The position numbers and the translations under genes were made by a program. Of a stretch of DNA of 64,000 nt, positions 37,905 to 47,217 are shown one piece after another. The DNA is taken from positions 1 through 64,000 of the forward strand of contig NZ_JHWL01000026.1 of the NCBI RefSeq assembly GCF_000622085.1, written 5' to 3'. Source of the DNA: Butyrivibrio proteoclasticus P6B7 (lineage in GTDB: Bacteria > Bacillota > Clostridia > Lachnospirales > Lachnospiraceae). Positions within the stretch are counted from its first letter, which is position 1; each line of letters begins with the position of its first letter. The notes below the pieces were generated by a model, which saw only the letters and a program-made list of their open reading frames with translations, ran no database searches and was not told the DNA's origin.

Positions 37905-40900
37905 TTATTTCGTATTATTCTTCTTCAGGTTTTTTCTTTTTCCAGTGAGAAGAACTGTGCCTACAATACCTGCTGCAACCAGTATTGCAAGGATTCTACG
38001 AACTGTGTTGGTCTCATCAGCTGTGCCACCACGTCTTGCACCGAGAACTGCCTGGCCATTAGCAGCTACAGGCTCTTCTCTTCTTGCACCAAGTACTGCC
38101 TGAGCAGGTGCTGGTGTATCAACTGTAGATGTTGATGGAGGATTGCTTGGTCCACTAGGTGGATTGCCTCCGCCAGTACCATTAATTGTAAGGGTTCCAA
38201 ATACAGGAGTGATCTTGTAGTTAGAAAGCTTTGTGCCTTCCTTAGCTGCGTATGTGAATGAGTTAGCGCTGCTACCTACACCACTCTGTGATCCTGTAAA
38301 TGTAATATCAACACCTTCACCCTCTACGAACTCTTCACCGCTAAGTGTGTAGTTGTGGTTTGTAAGAGGTGAACCATCATCAGTCTTACTATCTGATGCA
38401 GATGTGATTGTGATCTCACGCTCAAGTACGTGGAGATATCCGATAGGATCTGTGCTCTTATCAAGGATATCTGTTGTAACTTCTCCATCAGGTGTTGTGA
38501 TCTTAAGATTTGTGTAGTCAAGATTGATTGGATAATCTCCAACATCTGTTCCTTCACCACCAGTAACCTTAAGTCCTGTTAATGTAAATTCTGTTCCATT
38601 TACTGTTACTGTCTCTGTGATCTCCTTCTCTGCAGCCTGTGCTGTAAGAACGAAGAATGATCTAAGATCCATAAAGCCAGCAGCCAGTGAACCAGCCATA
38701 CTCTTCATACCGTTGATGAAGTTGTAGCCAAATGCTCTTCCCTCATCACCTGGTGTTGTATCCTCTTCAGGAACATCAGGAACTTCTTTAGACTCCTCAT
38801 TAGTTACGATATGAACAGTAACGTTAAGGTTAGCTGTCTGGGATGCTCCGCTGTACTTAACGTATGTATCAGCGCCATTTCCTTCTGCATCTGCCTGGAA
38901 AGTAACCACGATCTTCCATGGCTGAGTAGGCTTATTAACTGTAAGGGTACCGAACTTAACAAGTGAAGTTCCATCTTCCTTCTCAAATACGTAGTTGCTA
39001 AAGTCTGTTCCGTTCTTAGGAACATATCTAAATGAGTTAGGGCTTGAACCTGGATCAAGCTGTGCACCTGTAAACTCGTATGTTGCGCCTTCACCTTCTG
39101 CGAAGCCTTCCTCTACCTTAAGAGGCTCTTCACCATTAACAAGATTAGTTCCATCAAACTCCTTCTCAAGGTCTTTTGACTCAAGTCTAACCTCTGCAGG
39201 ATTGATAACAAGATCACCGTTGTTGATTGTGATAACAAAATTTCTCTTCTTATACTTCTCTTTTAATGTCTTGCCATTTACTTTGAAGTAATAGCTGTCA
39301 GAAAGAGCTATCTCTGTTGTAGATTCTTTACTCTTATTAACAGTTACTACATCTGTAGGAATAGTAACCTTTGTTCCTTCAAGAGTGATGTTTGAAAGAG
39401 TCTTACCGACTGCCTGCTCTTCCTCTGTATAGTAGAATGAGTATGTAACAGTACCTGTGTATGTTGCAGCATCATAAGCCTTTCCATCATAAGTCTTGGA
39501 TGCACCAGGAACATTAATGGTAATAGGTCTTGGTAATACCTTCAAAGATCCTCTCTTGATTGTGATCTTGGATACTTCAAACTTATCATCCTTGATCTCG
39601 CAAACGTTGCTTCCCTTCTTAAACTCGACCTTCTTAGCATTTCCTGAAGCAGTAGTGTTGTAGTAATAAACTTCACCATTTACTGTATTCTCAACCTTGA
39701 ATCCAATAATGATGTTCTCAGTAGCAGCATCATTAGCATTCTCTTCGCCGCCACTTGTCTTTGTATAAGTAACCTTATAGTTTGCAGAAAGATCTTTTCC
39801 ATCCTTATCAACTACAGAAACTGTAATCTCATCGTTGTTAAGAGGTGTTCCATCATAGTACTTAGTTGCTGAACCAGCTGTAAGTACCATCTGGATTCCT
39901 GTATGCTCTCTTAAGTAATAAACCTTAAGTACAAGAGGATTCTGCTTTGTATTGTCCTTTGTTACATATCCTGTCCATGTTGTATCTGTAGGATCAAGAA
40001 CGTAGGTGTAATTGTTGTAGGTAGTTCTCTTCTTATCATCTTCTGATACAGAAACTTCTACCTTACCTTCATTTACAAGAGTATCAATGCTGACAGGGAT
40101 AAGCTTTCTTGTTGACTTTGCATCCTTAACAAAGTTCTTTCCTTCCTTGTCCTGATAATAATACTCTACATTGTAGTATGCTTCGTAAATGTTCTGAGCA
40201 TAAGTAGCTCTGTATGTAACATTACCTTCTACTGTTGTCTGCTTGATAGCATCAGTTGTAACCTTTGTCTGAGTCTCGTCGCCAACCTTTACCCAACCAG
40301 TAAATACATGATCCTTCTTAGTTGGATCTGCTGGAAGTGTATATGTTGTATCGCCATACTTCTGTGTCTGCTGTCCAAGAAGTGTCTGACCATCTTCGTC
40401 AACATAAGTAGTTGTATAGTCTACAGCCTCCCACTGAGCATAGAAATCACATCCAGCCATAAGGAATACTGTAGCAAGCTCTTTGTAAGATGTTCCCTTA
40501 CCGTCAGCCTGTGAATTCCAACCAAGGAACTTATAACCAGGTCTGTCTCCGAATACTCTCCCATACTCTTTGACTGTATAATTATTACCAGATGCTGCAT
40601 ATTCAGAAACATTTGCTGGTGCATCTGTATAGTTAGCATGGTATGTTACTGTGATCTTAGCGCCTCTGATGTATCCATCGATATGATACTTAGTGGTTTC
40701 TGCCTGCTTATATACGTACCAAACGATGTCGTCTGCTGTAGGCTTTGAGCCATCCATCATAACAACATTCTTAAAGTATGCAGAATTTGCAAGATCAGTA
40801 TTGATTGTAGTTACAGGTGCTGTGTAATTAGCTTTTCTTACTTTCATACCTGTAACATCAAAGATGTTTCCAAGACTATCACGATATGGGTTAAGGCTTG

Positions 40901-42920
40901 CATCCTTCAGATCTATTGCTGTTCCTGCCCATGAATAATAGTTATTTCCCTCAACTGGGTAATAGTCAGCCTTAGGCTGCCCAGCTGATGATGCAGGAAC
41001 CTTCTTGTTAGGAAGAAGCACATAGAAGTAAACAGCTGGCTGATCATCTTCCCAAGCTGCATAAAGATCTATTGTCTGACCCTTAGTAATAGTGATGTTG
41101 CCATTAACAGCTGTACCATCTGCAAGTTTCCATCCTGCAAATTTCTTTTTATCAACCTTGTTAAAGTTTGCTGGAGCATCGCCCTTCTTAGCAACCTCAT
41201 CGATTGTAAGAACTTTGTATGACTTTGTATTTGTTGTTTCGCTCCATTTCCAATTAACGGTATCAGCCCACTTAGCCTCTGTTCCATCATTCTTGTGATA
41301 TACTACATCACCCTTAAGCTGGAAGTCTGAACCAAAGCTAAGTACATAGTCAAAGCCGTATACATTCTGATTTCTGTGCTTATGTGAATCATAGCAGAGA
41401 ACTGCTGCTGTATAGTTGTCTTCTGCTGTTGTAGTATAGGTGAAAGTCTGCTGGCCATAGTAAATATTAAAGGTAACTTCATCTGTAGAAAGAACCTGTG
41501 CTCCATTAAGATCTGCTCTGAATTCATAAGACTTAATGTCTGAGTCCTGATCTGTCTTATACATTGTATATGTATGATTATTTACTGTAGCTGTAATATA
41601 AGCATTCTTTACATAGAATGAATACTCATCTGGATCCATGAATCCAAGATCAAGGTGGTGATATGTTGTATGTGCATAGGTAAATACAATATCGCCCTCG
41701 CCAAGGTCTTCTAAGTTGGCAACAAATGTATTGCCGTTAAAAAGCTGGATCTTATTCTCGTCTGCAGGCTTATAGAAAAGGTCGAATTCCTGACCTCTAC
41801 ATGTAGCGCTGGTAAGTGCAAATCTCTGGTTATTAACTTTATCGCATACTGTATATGCCATGTCTGATACATAAACATAATAAGTATTTGATTGTCCATA
41901 TCTATCAAGATTTACAGTTATGTTCTTGCCTTCAGTAATATCTTTTCCCTTTTCATCAACTACAGAAATCTTAGCAACATAACTCTTATCATTACGGTCG
42001 TTCCAATGATCCTCAAATAAAGTTACTGTATAGATTGAGAAGTGCTCAGCCTCAAATGAAACCTCCGTTGCATCTGAATAAGCTGTTGCTACTTTTGTAG
42101 CATCAGAAAGATCATCCTCTACATGGAATACAGCAAGAGTCTTGCTTGTATCTGCAGCTTCCTCAATCTTCTCAAATTTAACGCTTACTGTTCCATCCTC
42201 AGGCTGAACGTATTTGCCCTCAGACTTTGAGTAAATGTTGATATCATATGAGAATGTCTTAATGACATCCTTATCTTTTCCGATTTCCTCGTCAATAACA
42301 TCAGCGATCTTTTCCTCGACCTCTGACTCTACCTTTGTGATCTCGAGCTTAGCATCTGCAGGGAGAACTCCCTCTTTTGCATAAAGAGAAACCTTGATTC
42401 CATCAATCTCTTCAGACTGATTGAACTCAAGCTCGATTTCCTCTACTACTTCTGAGCTAAGGAGCGCAGAAGCATCCTCTGAAGACTCCTCTGAAGAAGC
42501 ATCAGTTGCAGCATCCTCATCACTTGAGCCTGCTGTAGAAGCATCCTCTGAAGCGCTTTCATCGTCTCCTGTAATTGTATTCTCTGTTGCTGCAGCATCT
42601 GAAGATGCATCATAGGCTACAGAGCCTTCATTTGAAATATCAGATGAATTTTCGTCGATTGCGACGTCGGACTGCTCATCCTCTGAAGTATTCTGATCTT
42701 CATTAAATGAGTCTTCTGTACCCAGTTCCTGTGTATCAATGATTACTGGACCCTCATCCTCATTAGATACATCTTCCCAGATACTTTCGCTGTTTGTTGC
42801 ATTTTCGCCATTGTCCTCTGCTGCGTAAGCTACTGCACTTGCGAAATCACTGCCAAATGTGGTTATCACAAGAGCGATAGCCAGAATAAACGCAAAGAGT
42901 TTTTCCAGCTTCTTTGACAT
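37905..42920 (-). CDS. Giant repeat surface protein (InlB-type and MBG-like repeats, VLGARR C-terminus)
   Basis: The product has 1671 residues. A signal peptide (to about 34, AYA-AED) is followed by a Ser/Glu/Asp/Ala-rich stretch to about 165. Then comes a domain ending in VSFEAEHFSIYTVT, InlB/Flg_new-type repeats (KKFAGWKLADGT..LYAAW, YKFLGWNSQADGKG..YAQW, HVFTGWVKVG), and MBG-like units (KTYDGKAYD, KEFDGTNLVNG, and two LTNHNYTLSG/GTLTING-type units with the shared pattern TFTGxQxxxGSSxNSFxY). Near the C-terminus VLGARR occurs twice, then ADETN, a hydrophobic helix and a Lys/Arg tail. That is the layout of a sorting signal without LPXTG. GGGGG precedes the ATG. A role in adhesion or as a surface stalk is inferred. 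Confidence 0.88.
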   Translation of the reverse strand: MSKKLEKLFAFILAIALVITTFGSDFASAVAYAAEDNGENATNSESIWEDVSNEDEGPVIIDTQELGTEDSFNEDQNTSEDEQSDVAIDENSSDISNEGSVAYDASSDAAATENTITGDDESASEDASTAGSSDEDAATDASSEESSEDASALLSSEVVEEIELEFNQSEEIDGIKVSLYAKEGVLPADAKLEITKVESEVEEKIADVIDEEIGKDKDVIKTFSYDINIYSKSEGKYVQPEDGTVSVKFEKIEEAADTSKTLAVFHVEDDLSDATKVATAYSDATEVSFEAEHFSIYTVTLFEDHWNDRNDKSYVAKISVVDEKGKDITEGKNITVNLDRYGQSNTYYVYVSDMAYTVCDKVNNQRFALTSATCRGQEFDLFYKPADENKIQLFNGNTFVANLEDLGEGDIVFTYAHTTYHHLDLGFMDPDEYSFYVKNAYITATVNNHTYTMYKTDQDSDIKSYEFRADLNGAQVLSTDEVTFNIYYGQQTFTYTTTAEDNYTAAVLCYDSHKHRNQNVYGFDYVLSFGSDFQLKGDVVYHKNDGTEAKWADTVNWKWSETTNTKSYKVLTIDEVAKKGDAPANFNKVDKKKFAGWKLADGTAVNGNITITKGQTIDLYAAWEDDQPAVYFYVLLPNKKVPASSAGQPKADYYPVEGNNYYSWAGTAIDLKDASLNPYRDSLGNIFDVTGMKVRKANYTAPVTTINTDLANSAYFKNVVMMDGSKPTADDIVWYVYKQAETTKYHIDGYIRGAKITVTYHANYTDAPANVSEYAASGNNYTVKEYGRVFGDRPGYKFLGWNSQADGKGTSYKELATVFLMAGCDFYAQWEAVDYTTTYVDEDGQTLLGQQTQKYGDTTYTLPADPTKKDHVFTGWVKVGDETQTKVTTDAIKQTTVEGNVTYRATYAQNIYEAYYNVEYYYQDKEGKNFVKDAKSTRKLIPVSIDTLVNEGKVEVSVSEDDKKRTTYNNYTYVLDPTDTTWTGYVTKDNTKQNPLVLKVYYLREHTGIQMVLTAGSATKYYDGTPLNNDEITVSVVDKDGKDLSANYKVTYTKTSGGEENANDAATENIIIGFKVENTVNGEVYYYNTTASGNAKKVEFKKGSNVCEIKDDKFEVSKITIKRGSLKVLPRPITINVPGASKTYDGKAYDAATYTGTVTYSFYYTEEEQAVGKTLSNITLEGTKVTIPTDVVTVNKSKESTTEIALSDSYYFKVNGKTLKEKYKKRNFVITINNGDLVINPAEVRLESKDLEKEFDGTNLVNGEEPLKVEEGFAEGEGATYEFTGAQLDPGSSPNSFRYVPKNGTDFSNYVFEKEDGTSLVKFGTLTVNKPTQPWKIVVTFQADAEGNGADTYVKYSGASQTANLNVTVHIVTNEESKEVPDVPEEDTTPGDEGRAFGYNFINGMKSMAGSLAAGFMDLRSFFVLTAQAAEKEITETVTVNGTEFTLTGLKVTGGEGTDVGDYPINLDYTNLKITTPDGEVTTDILDKSTDPIGYLHVLEREITITSASDSKTDDGSPLTNHNYTLSGEEFVEGEGVDITFTGSQSGVGSSANSFTYAAKEGTKLSNYKITPVFGTLTINGTGGGNPPSGPSNPPSTSTVDTPAPAQAVLGARREEPVAANGQAVLGARRGGTADETNTVRRILAILVAAGIVGTVLLTGKRKNLKKNNTK

Positions 42921-43227
42921 AATAATGTCCCCCTCTTTAGAAAAAATATGAAATTGTAAAAAAAGTATAAAAAAACACCAAATAAAAAAAATCCATAACT
43001 AGGATATCGTAACCATAATCATAAAAGTCATCATAATTGACCGATTTTTTGTAAGGCACCTATAAAAAATTTGTAAACTTATAAAAAATCCATAACCGTA
43101 ATCTGACAAATAGCTCTTTTTACAGGGAAACTCTTAGAATATACTTGGAAAGAATAGTTAATTGTGAGTACAATTATGATAGAATCACGAAAACAAGAGA
43201 ATCAGGAAATAAGGAGTGCAAAGGCAC
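42921..43227. promoter_or_regulatory. AT-rich divergent promoter region between the giant surface protein and pncC
   Basis: This 307-bp stretch holds no gene. On the plus strand TTGACC (43037-43042), an 18-bp spacer and TATAAA (43061-43066) form a promoter candidate for pncC, with a long leader. A palindrome AATTGT-GAGT-ACAATT lies at 43160-43175. The block AAAAAATCCATAAC occurs twice, near 42987 and 43085. A convincing promoter for the minus-strand gene could not be fixed because of the A/T runs. Confidence 0.4.
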
Positions 43228-43761
43228 ATGACTGCTACAAGCATCAGTGAAATCAAGAATCTTACAGTAGATGAGCTTAGAAGTAAAGTGAGCAGGGAAT
43301 ATGAGGAAATCGTCAAAACCCTCATAGATAGAAAGCTACACATCACTACTATGGAAAGCTGCACTGGAGGGCTGCTTTCATCTCTTTTAACAGATACTGA
43401 AGGTTCATCAAACGTAATAAAGGGGGCCTTTGTCACCTACAGTAACGAGGCTAAGGTCCTTCAGGGGGTCCCTAAGGAAACAATAGATAAGTTTGGAGTC
43501 TACTCAAAAGAAACAGCCCTTGCCATGGCAAGAGCTGCTAAGAATAATCTTGGTTCAGATATAGCTATAGGTGTTACAGGTACCATGGGTAACGTGGATC
43601 CTGTTAACAACGATAGCGTTCCTGGAATTGTCTATTATGCAATTATTATAGAAGAAAGAGAAAGCTCTTTTAACATAAGTATTGATCCTATGGACAGTCG
43701 CCAGGCTTACAAGCTGGCTGTAGCTCATGCTATTGCTGACTCTGTGATTGGACTGTTGTAA
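43228..43761 (+). CDS. pncC: CinA C-terminal domain / nicotinamide-nucleotide amidohydrolase
   Basis: The product has 177 residues from the ATG at 43228; a GTG at 43216 in the same frame overlaps the AAGGAG site and is less likely. It deamidates NMN to nicotinate mononucleotide in NAD recycling. The family core is clear: TTMESCTGGLLSSLLTDTEGSS with the catalytic Ser/Thr region, FVTYSNEAKVLQGV, YSKETALAMA, and AIGVTGTMGNVDP. It lacks the N-terminal MoCF-like domain of full CinA, as stand-alone PncC does. An extra helix of about 25 residues precedes the core. Its 3' end overlaps the oppositely oriented HD-GYP gene by 37 bp. Confidence 0.92.
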   Translation: MTATSISEIKNLTVDELRSKVSREYEEIVKTLIDRKLHITTMESCTGGLLSSLLTDTEGSSNVIKGAFVTYSNEAKVLQGVPKETIDKFGVYSKETALAMARAAKNNLGSDIAIGVTGTMGNVDPVNNDSVPGIVYYAIIIEERESSFNISIDPMDSRQAYKLAVAHAIADSVIGLL

Positions 43762-45926
43762 GTATCTGCGTTAAACTCTTCTATTTCTATCTTCTTGCAG
43801 GACTCCTTAACGGTGTCAAGAAAGCTCCGGATCTGCTGCTCTTCCTTATCGTAGAAGGCAACAACGAACACGTCCTTGGTGTACTGGATGTTGATGTCGT
43901 GGGCATCCAGGTTCTCGCTGGATATAGCTCTGTAGGTCTCCTGCATATCTGGAACTGTCACAAATACCACCTTGTAATCCTTGCCCTTATTCTCCATGAG
44001 CTTCATGATGTAGCAAAGCATTCTGACGTGGGTAGGATTCACAATATCCATCTCCTTGAACAGGTCGTCCTGAAGTCTTCTTTCAAGAAGTGCTGAATTT
44101 CTCACTATTCCAAGGCTGTCTGTAGCAGAGCCCTCAACAGTAAGGGCGCTGATCTCCCCGGAATCAATAAGTCTTACAAATATATCTGCAAGAGTTGGAT
44201 CAAACTGAGTTCCTGCGCATCTTTCGATCTCGTTTCTGGCTTCCTCGTCTGAAAGTCTTAATCTATAGACACGGTTAGAGGTCATAGCGTCGTAACAGTC
44301 AGCGATGGCAAGGATTCTGGCAACCAGAGGGATATCTGTATAGGACAGGCCATCTGGATATCCAAGACCGTCAAATCTCTCATGGTGGTGTCTAATACCA
44401 TCAAGAAGTCCCTCAATTCCGCCTCCCAGGGAGCTCATGATCTCGTAGCCAATCTCTGTATGCTTCTTCATAAGGTTTGCTTCTTCATCAGAGAGCTTAC
44501 CTGGCTTATTAAGTACGTTATCTGCAACACCGATCTTACCGATGTCGTGAACAAGGCCAATGTAGTGGATCCTGAGAATGTCCTCTTCAGAAAGGTCGTA
44601 GTCCGCTGCCATTTCTCTGGCAAGTCTTTCAGCGTACATTCCTACTCTCTCAGAATGGCCTCCGGTGTACTCATCTCTTGCATCAATGGCACTGGCGATA
44701 GTCTCAATGGTGTTGATGGTCATCTGGGTGTATTCTGCGGCTCTTTGATTGTAGTTCTTTATCTCATCATAAAGAGTCTGGACAATGGTGCCACCTGTCA
44801 GCATGAGAAGTCCGATGCAGACCTCTGTTCCAAATACGTGGAATCTGTTAAGCAAAAATCCAAGGAGCTCTGCCATGGACATGACGATAAATCCGATCAT
44901 TCCAAGGACTGTGAAGTGATACTCCCGGATTCTCTTTGTCCTTGCGTCCGTGAGGATATTAACAAGAGAAAGGATTGAGCATGCCAGTGTCAGGAAGTGA
45001 GAAACGAACATGGTATTGTAAAGCTCAACGATTCCACCTGCTTGAAGGATAATGTTCACGATGATCTGGAAAAGAACTATGCTTTCAAATATCACATATC
45101 TCTTGTGGTAGTTCCTATGCTGAACCTCATCAAAGTAAAGGCAGGTCGTTGCTCCCATCAGTTCCACCAGCACAAAGGAGAAGTAAACTGCAAAGCTTGG
45201 CCTGTGGAAATAGAGCTGTCTAAGTGTAGACTCACTTATAAGCCAAAGGGAAATGTTGATCATGAGAAGTCCCAGGTTCTTGGCTGCTCCCACCTTAAAG
45301 GAATTATCCAAAAAGATAGCAGGTACAAACAAAAATACTCCAAGTACAAAAATGAACAAGGCACTAAGGTTCACGAACAGGCCCTTTTGAATTATTGAAA
45401 ACCAGGCATTGTTGCCATGGCTTATATATATTGAATTAATTACAGTGTTGGTCTTAAAGATCAGGTGAATTCTGATCTCTTTTCCCGCATCCTGAGCTGA
45501 AAGCTCTGTAACTACGTAAGCGCTTGGAACATAATAGGAAATATTCCCAAGAGAATGGGAAGAATATTCGCTTCTAAGCTCCCCATCCACATAGACAAAT
45601 ACATCCTCCATGGATGATCTTAACATGATGCTGGTTCCATCAGTCAGATCCTCTGGAAGTGTATTAACAATGGTTATCTCCCCTCCCTCTGAGCCGTTAA
45701 AGTCCTTAGGCACAGAGAAAGTGTCTGAATGGTCACCTCCATAAACCCACCAGCCGTCGTTAAAGTCAGTGGCTTTAAAGGATCCGGTAGGAGCTTCCCC
45801 AGTTTCATTCTTATCAAAAATAGCTATCCCCATAATGATCAGAACCATGGCAATAAGAACAAGTACAGCTATTCTGATGCCATCTTCTAAGAGTTGCAGA
45901 AATCTGATCTTTTTCAAAAACTTCAT
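43725..45926 (-). CDS. HD-GYP phosphodiesterase with extracellular sensor and seven-helix membrane domain
   Basis: The product has 733 residues. One helix (18-36) leads to an extracellular beta-rich domain (about 45-175, FNDGWWVYGGDHSDTFSVP..VFVYVDGELR) resembling 7TMR-DISM sensor domains. Seven helices follow to about 390, then an HD-GYP domain. Catalytic motifs are intact: HSERVGMYAERLA, LVHDIGKIGV (about 460) and HHERFDGLGYPDGL (about 522), plus DCYDAMTSNRVYR. Such enzymes hydrolyse cyclic di-GMP. About 115 extra residues at the C-terminus form a domain I do not recognise. It follows the 7TM-PAS gene by 4 bp; its GGGAG site lies inside the end of that gene, so the two are coupled. Confidence 0.9.
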   Translation of the reverse strand: MKFLKKIRFLQLLEDGIRIAVLVLIAMVLIIMGIAIFDKNETGEAPTGSFKATDFNDGWWVYGGDHSDTFSVPKDFNGSEGGEITIVNTLPEDLTDGTSIMLRSSMEDVFVYVDGELRSEYSSHSLGNISYYVPSAYVVTELSAQDAGKEIRIHLIFKTNTVINSIYISHGNNAWFSIIQKGLFVNLSALFIFVLGVFLFVPAIFLDNSFKVGAAKNLGLLMINISLWLISESTLRQLYFHRPSFAVYFSFVLVELMGATTCLYFDEVQHRNYHKRYVIFESIVLFQIIVNIILQAGGIVELYNTMFVSHFLTLACSILSLVNILTDARTKRIREYHFTVLGMIGFIVMSMAELLGFLLNRFHVFGTEVCIGLLMLTGGTIVQTLYDEIKNYNQRAAEYTQMTINTIETIASAIDARDEYTGGHSERVGMYAERLAREMAADYDLSEEDILRIHYIGLVHDIGKIGVADNVLNKPGKLSDEEANLMKKHTEIGYEIMSSLGGGIEGLLDGIRHHHERFDGLGYPDGLSYTDIPLVARILAIADCYDAMTSNRVYRLRLSDEEARNEIERCAGTQFDPTLADIFVRLIDSGEISALTVEGSATDSLGIVRNSALLERRLQDDLFKEMDIVNPTHVRMLCYIMKLMENKGKDYKVVFVTVPDMQETYRAISSENLDAHDINIQYTKDVFVVAFYDKEEQQIRSFLDTVKESCKKIEIEEFNADTYNSPITESAIA

Positions 45927-45930
45927 TTTT

Positions 45931-46959
45931 TCATTTCTCCCGTTTTAATTTCCGTTGTTCTAAACTGTCTGTCACGTTCGAAACCTGAATAAAATAGCCT
46001 CGCACACTCTTTCCGTTCCTAAGCAGCGTACCAAGGTTGTACTGGTACACCTCACCTTTGTAGGTGTAGGTCATGCTTTCGGATTTTTCATGGTCATCAT
46101 CTCTTATATATTTAAGCAGGGGCTGTCTTAGGAAGGTATTGAATCTTCCGCCGTTCCCCGGTACTTTTTTATCTATTTCCCAGCTGTACAATTCTGGAAA
46201 AAGAGCTATGGCGTAATCATTACACCCCATGTACTTAAGGTTCTTATCAAAAATAATGCACCCCATGTTCCTTATTTCATCCTTAAAGATCTCCATGTTG
46301 TTGGAAACCGAATACATGGACAACTTGACGGTGGGCAAGATTATCACAAACAGGGACAGGGTTGCAAAGATCGGTGTTAACTCATAATTTAAATGCACGA
46401 ATCTCTCTATAAAGTAGACACTTCCATTTAAAATCTCTACAAAAAGAAGGATGTCCACATTGATACGGCTCACTACATTGCGCTTGTTAATGGCGTACAT
46501 TCCCACCACTACACAGGCGGCTGAGTAAAAGAACAACGAAAAAAGATAAACCGTATGCATAGGTCCATAAATCTTAGTGAGGTAGGCAAAGCCATCCTCA
46601 ACGTGATATTCAACTATCTTGTAAAAAATTTGAGACTTTCCAATTGTGCAGACGTTCATATAAAGTATTAACTGAACTGCGTATAGAATAGACTTGATAA
46701 TGTTAGAAATGTGAATCTGGCACAGATCACATAATATTAGAAACACCAGAACTGGTGCAAATATTCCTATTACGTAAATAATCTTACTAGCGAGAAGAGC
46801 CTCATCGATATTCTTGGAAAAGGTTAACGCATAGTATCCACCATTACTTATGGAAACTACAACCACAAGAAGTACAATATTGACATCCACTATCTCCCCA
46901 AATGCTATTATAAAAAGAAGGACTAGTAACGCAATAAAGAAACATACAACATAAATCAT
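45931..46959 (-). CDS. 7TM-PAS membrane sensor without an output domain
   Basis: The product has 342 residues. Residues 1-215 form about seven helices of the kind found at the N-terminus of some histidine kinases and GGDEF proteins (NGGYYALTFSKNIDEALLASKIIYVIG). Residues 225-335 look like a PAS domain (CIIFDKNLKYMGCNDYAIALFPE..YQYNLGTLLRNGKSVRGYFIQVSNVTD). In known relatives a kinase or GGDEF domain follows; here the reading frame stops right after the PAS domain. The next gene, 4 bp on, encodes the HD-GYP phosphodiesterase, so the pair may work as a split sensor and effector. Ligand unknown. AGAGG precedes the ATG. Confidence 0.8.
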   Translation of the reverse strand: MIYVVCFFIALLVLLFIIAFGEIVDVNIVLLVVVVSISNGGYYALTFSKNIDEALLASKIIYVIGIFAPVLVFLILCDLCQIHISNIIKSILYAVQLILYMNVCTIGKSQIFYKIVEYHVEDGFAYLTKIYGPMHTVYLFSLFFYSAACVVVGMYAINKRNVVSRINVDILLFVEILNGSVYFIERFVHLNYELTPIFATLSLFVIILPTVKLSMYSVSNNMEIFKDEIRNMGCIIFDKNLKYMGCNDYAIALFPELYSWEIDKKVPGNGGRFNTFLRQPLLKYIRDDDHEKSESMTYTYKGEVYQYNLGTLLRNGKSVRGYFIQVSNVTDSLEQRKLKREK

Positions 46960-47217
46960 ATGTACCTCTTTTCAGGAAACCAACAGTCTCATCTTGATTA
47001 TAATAGCAAAGTGTACGTAGTTTCAACAAAATTTCCTATTTTGTATGAAAAAATCAAAATTTGTTCATACTTTTTACACATTCTCTTCAATTGTTGCTGT
47101 TCTTGCGACAATTATTGCGGATTATATCGATGTTTCTTCAAGAATTGTAGCGAGAATTAAACAATGAAGTTCTGCTCTCGCACTTCGTGCTCGCCAGAAC
47201 AACAGTGTTCTCTAGAC

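Noticed and set aside
46960..47160. Plus-strand 66-codon frame in the 258-bp gap before the 7TM-PAS gene
   Set aside because: Cys/Tyr/Phe-rich composition of translated AT-rich spacer DNA, with no ribosome-binding site. The gap otherwise shows nothing firm.
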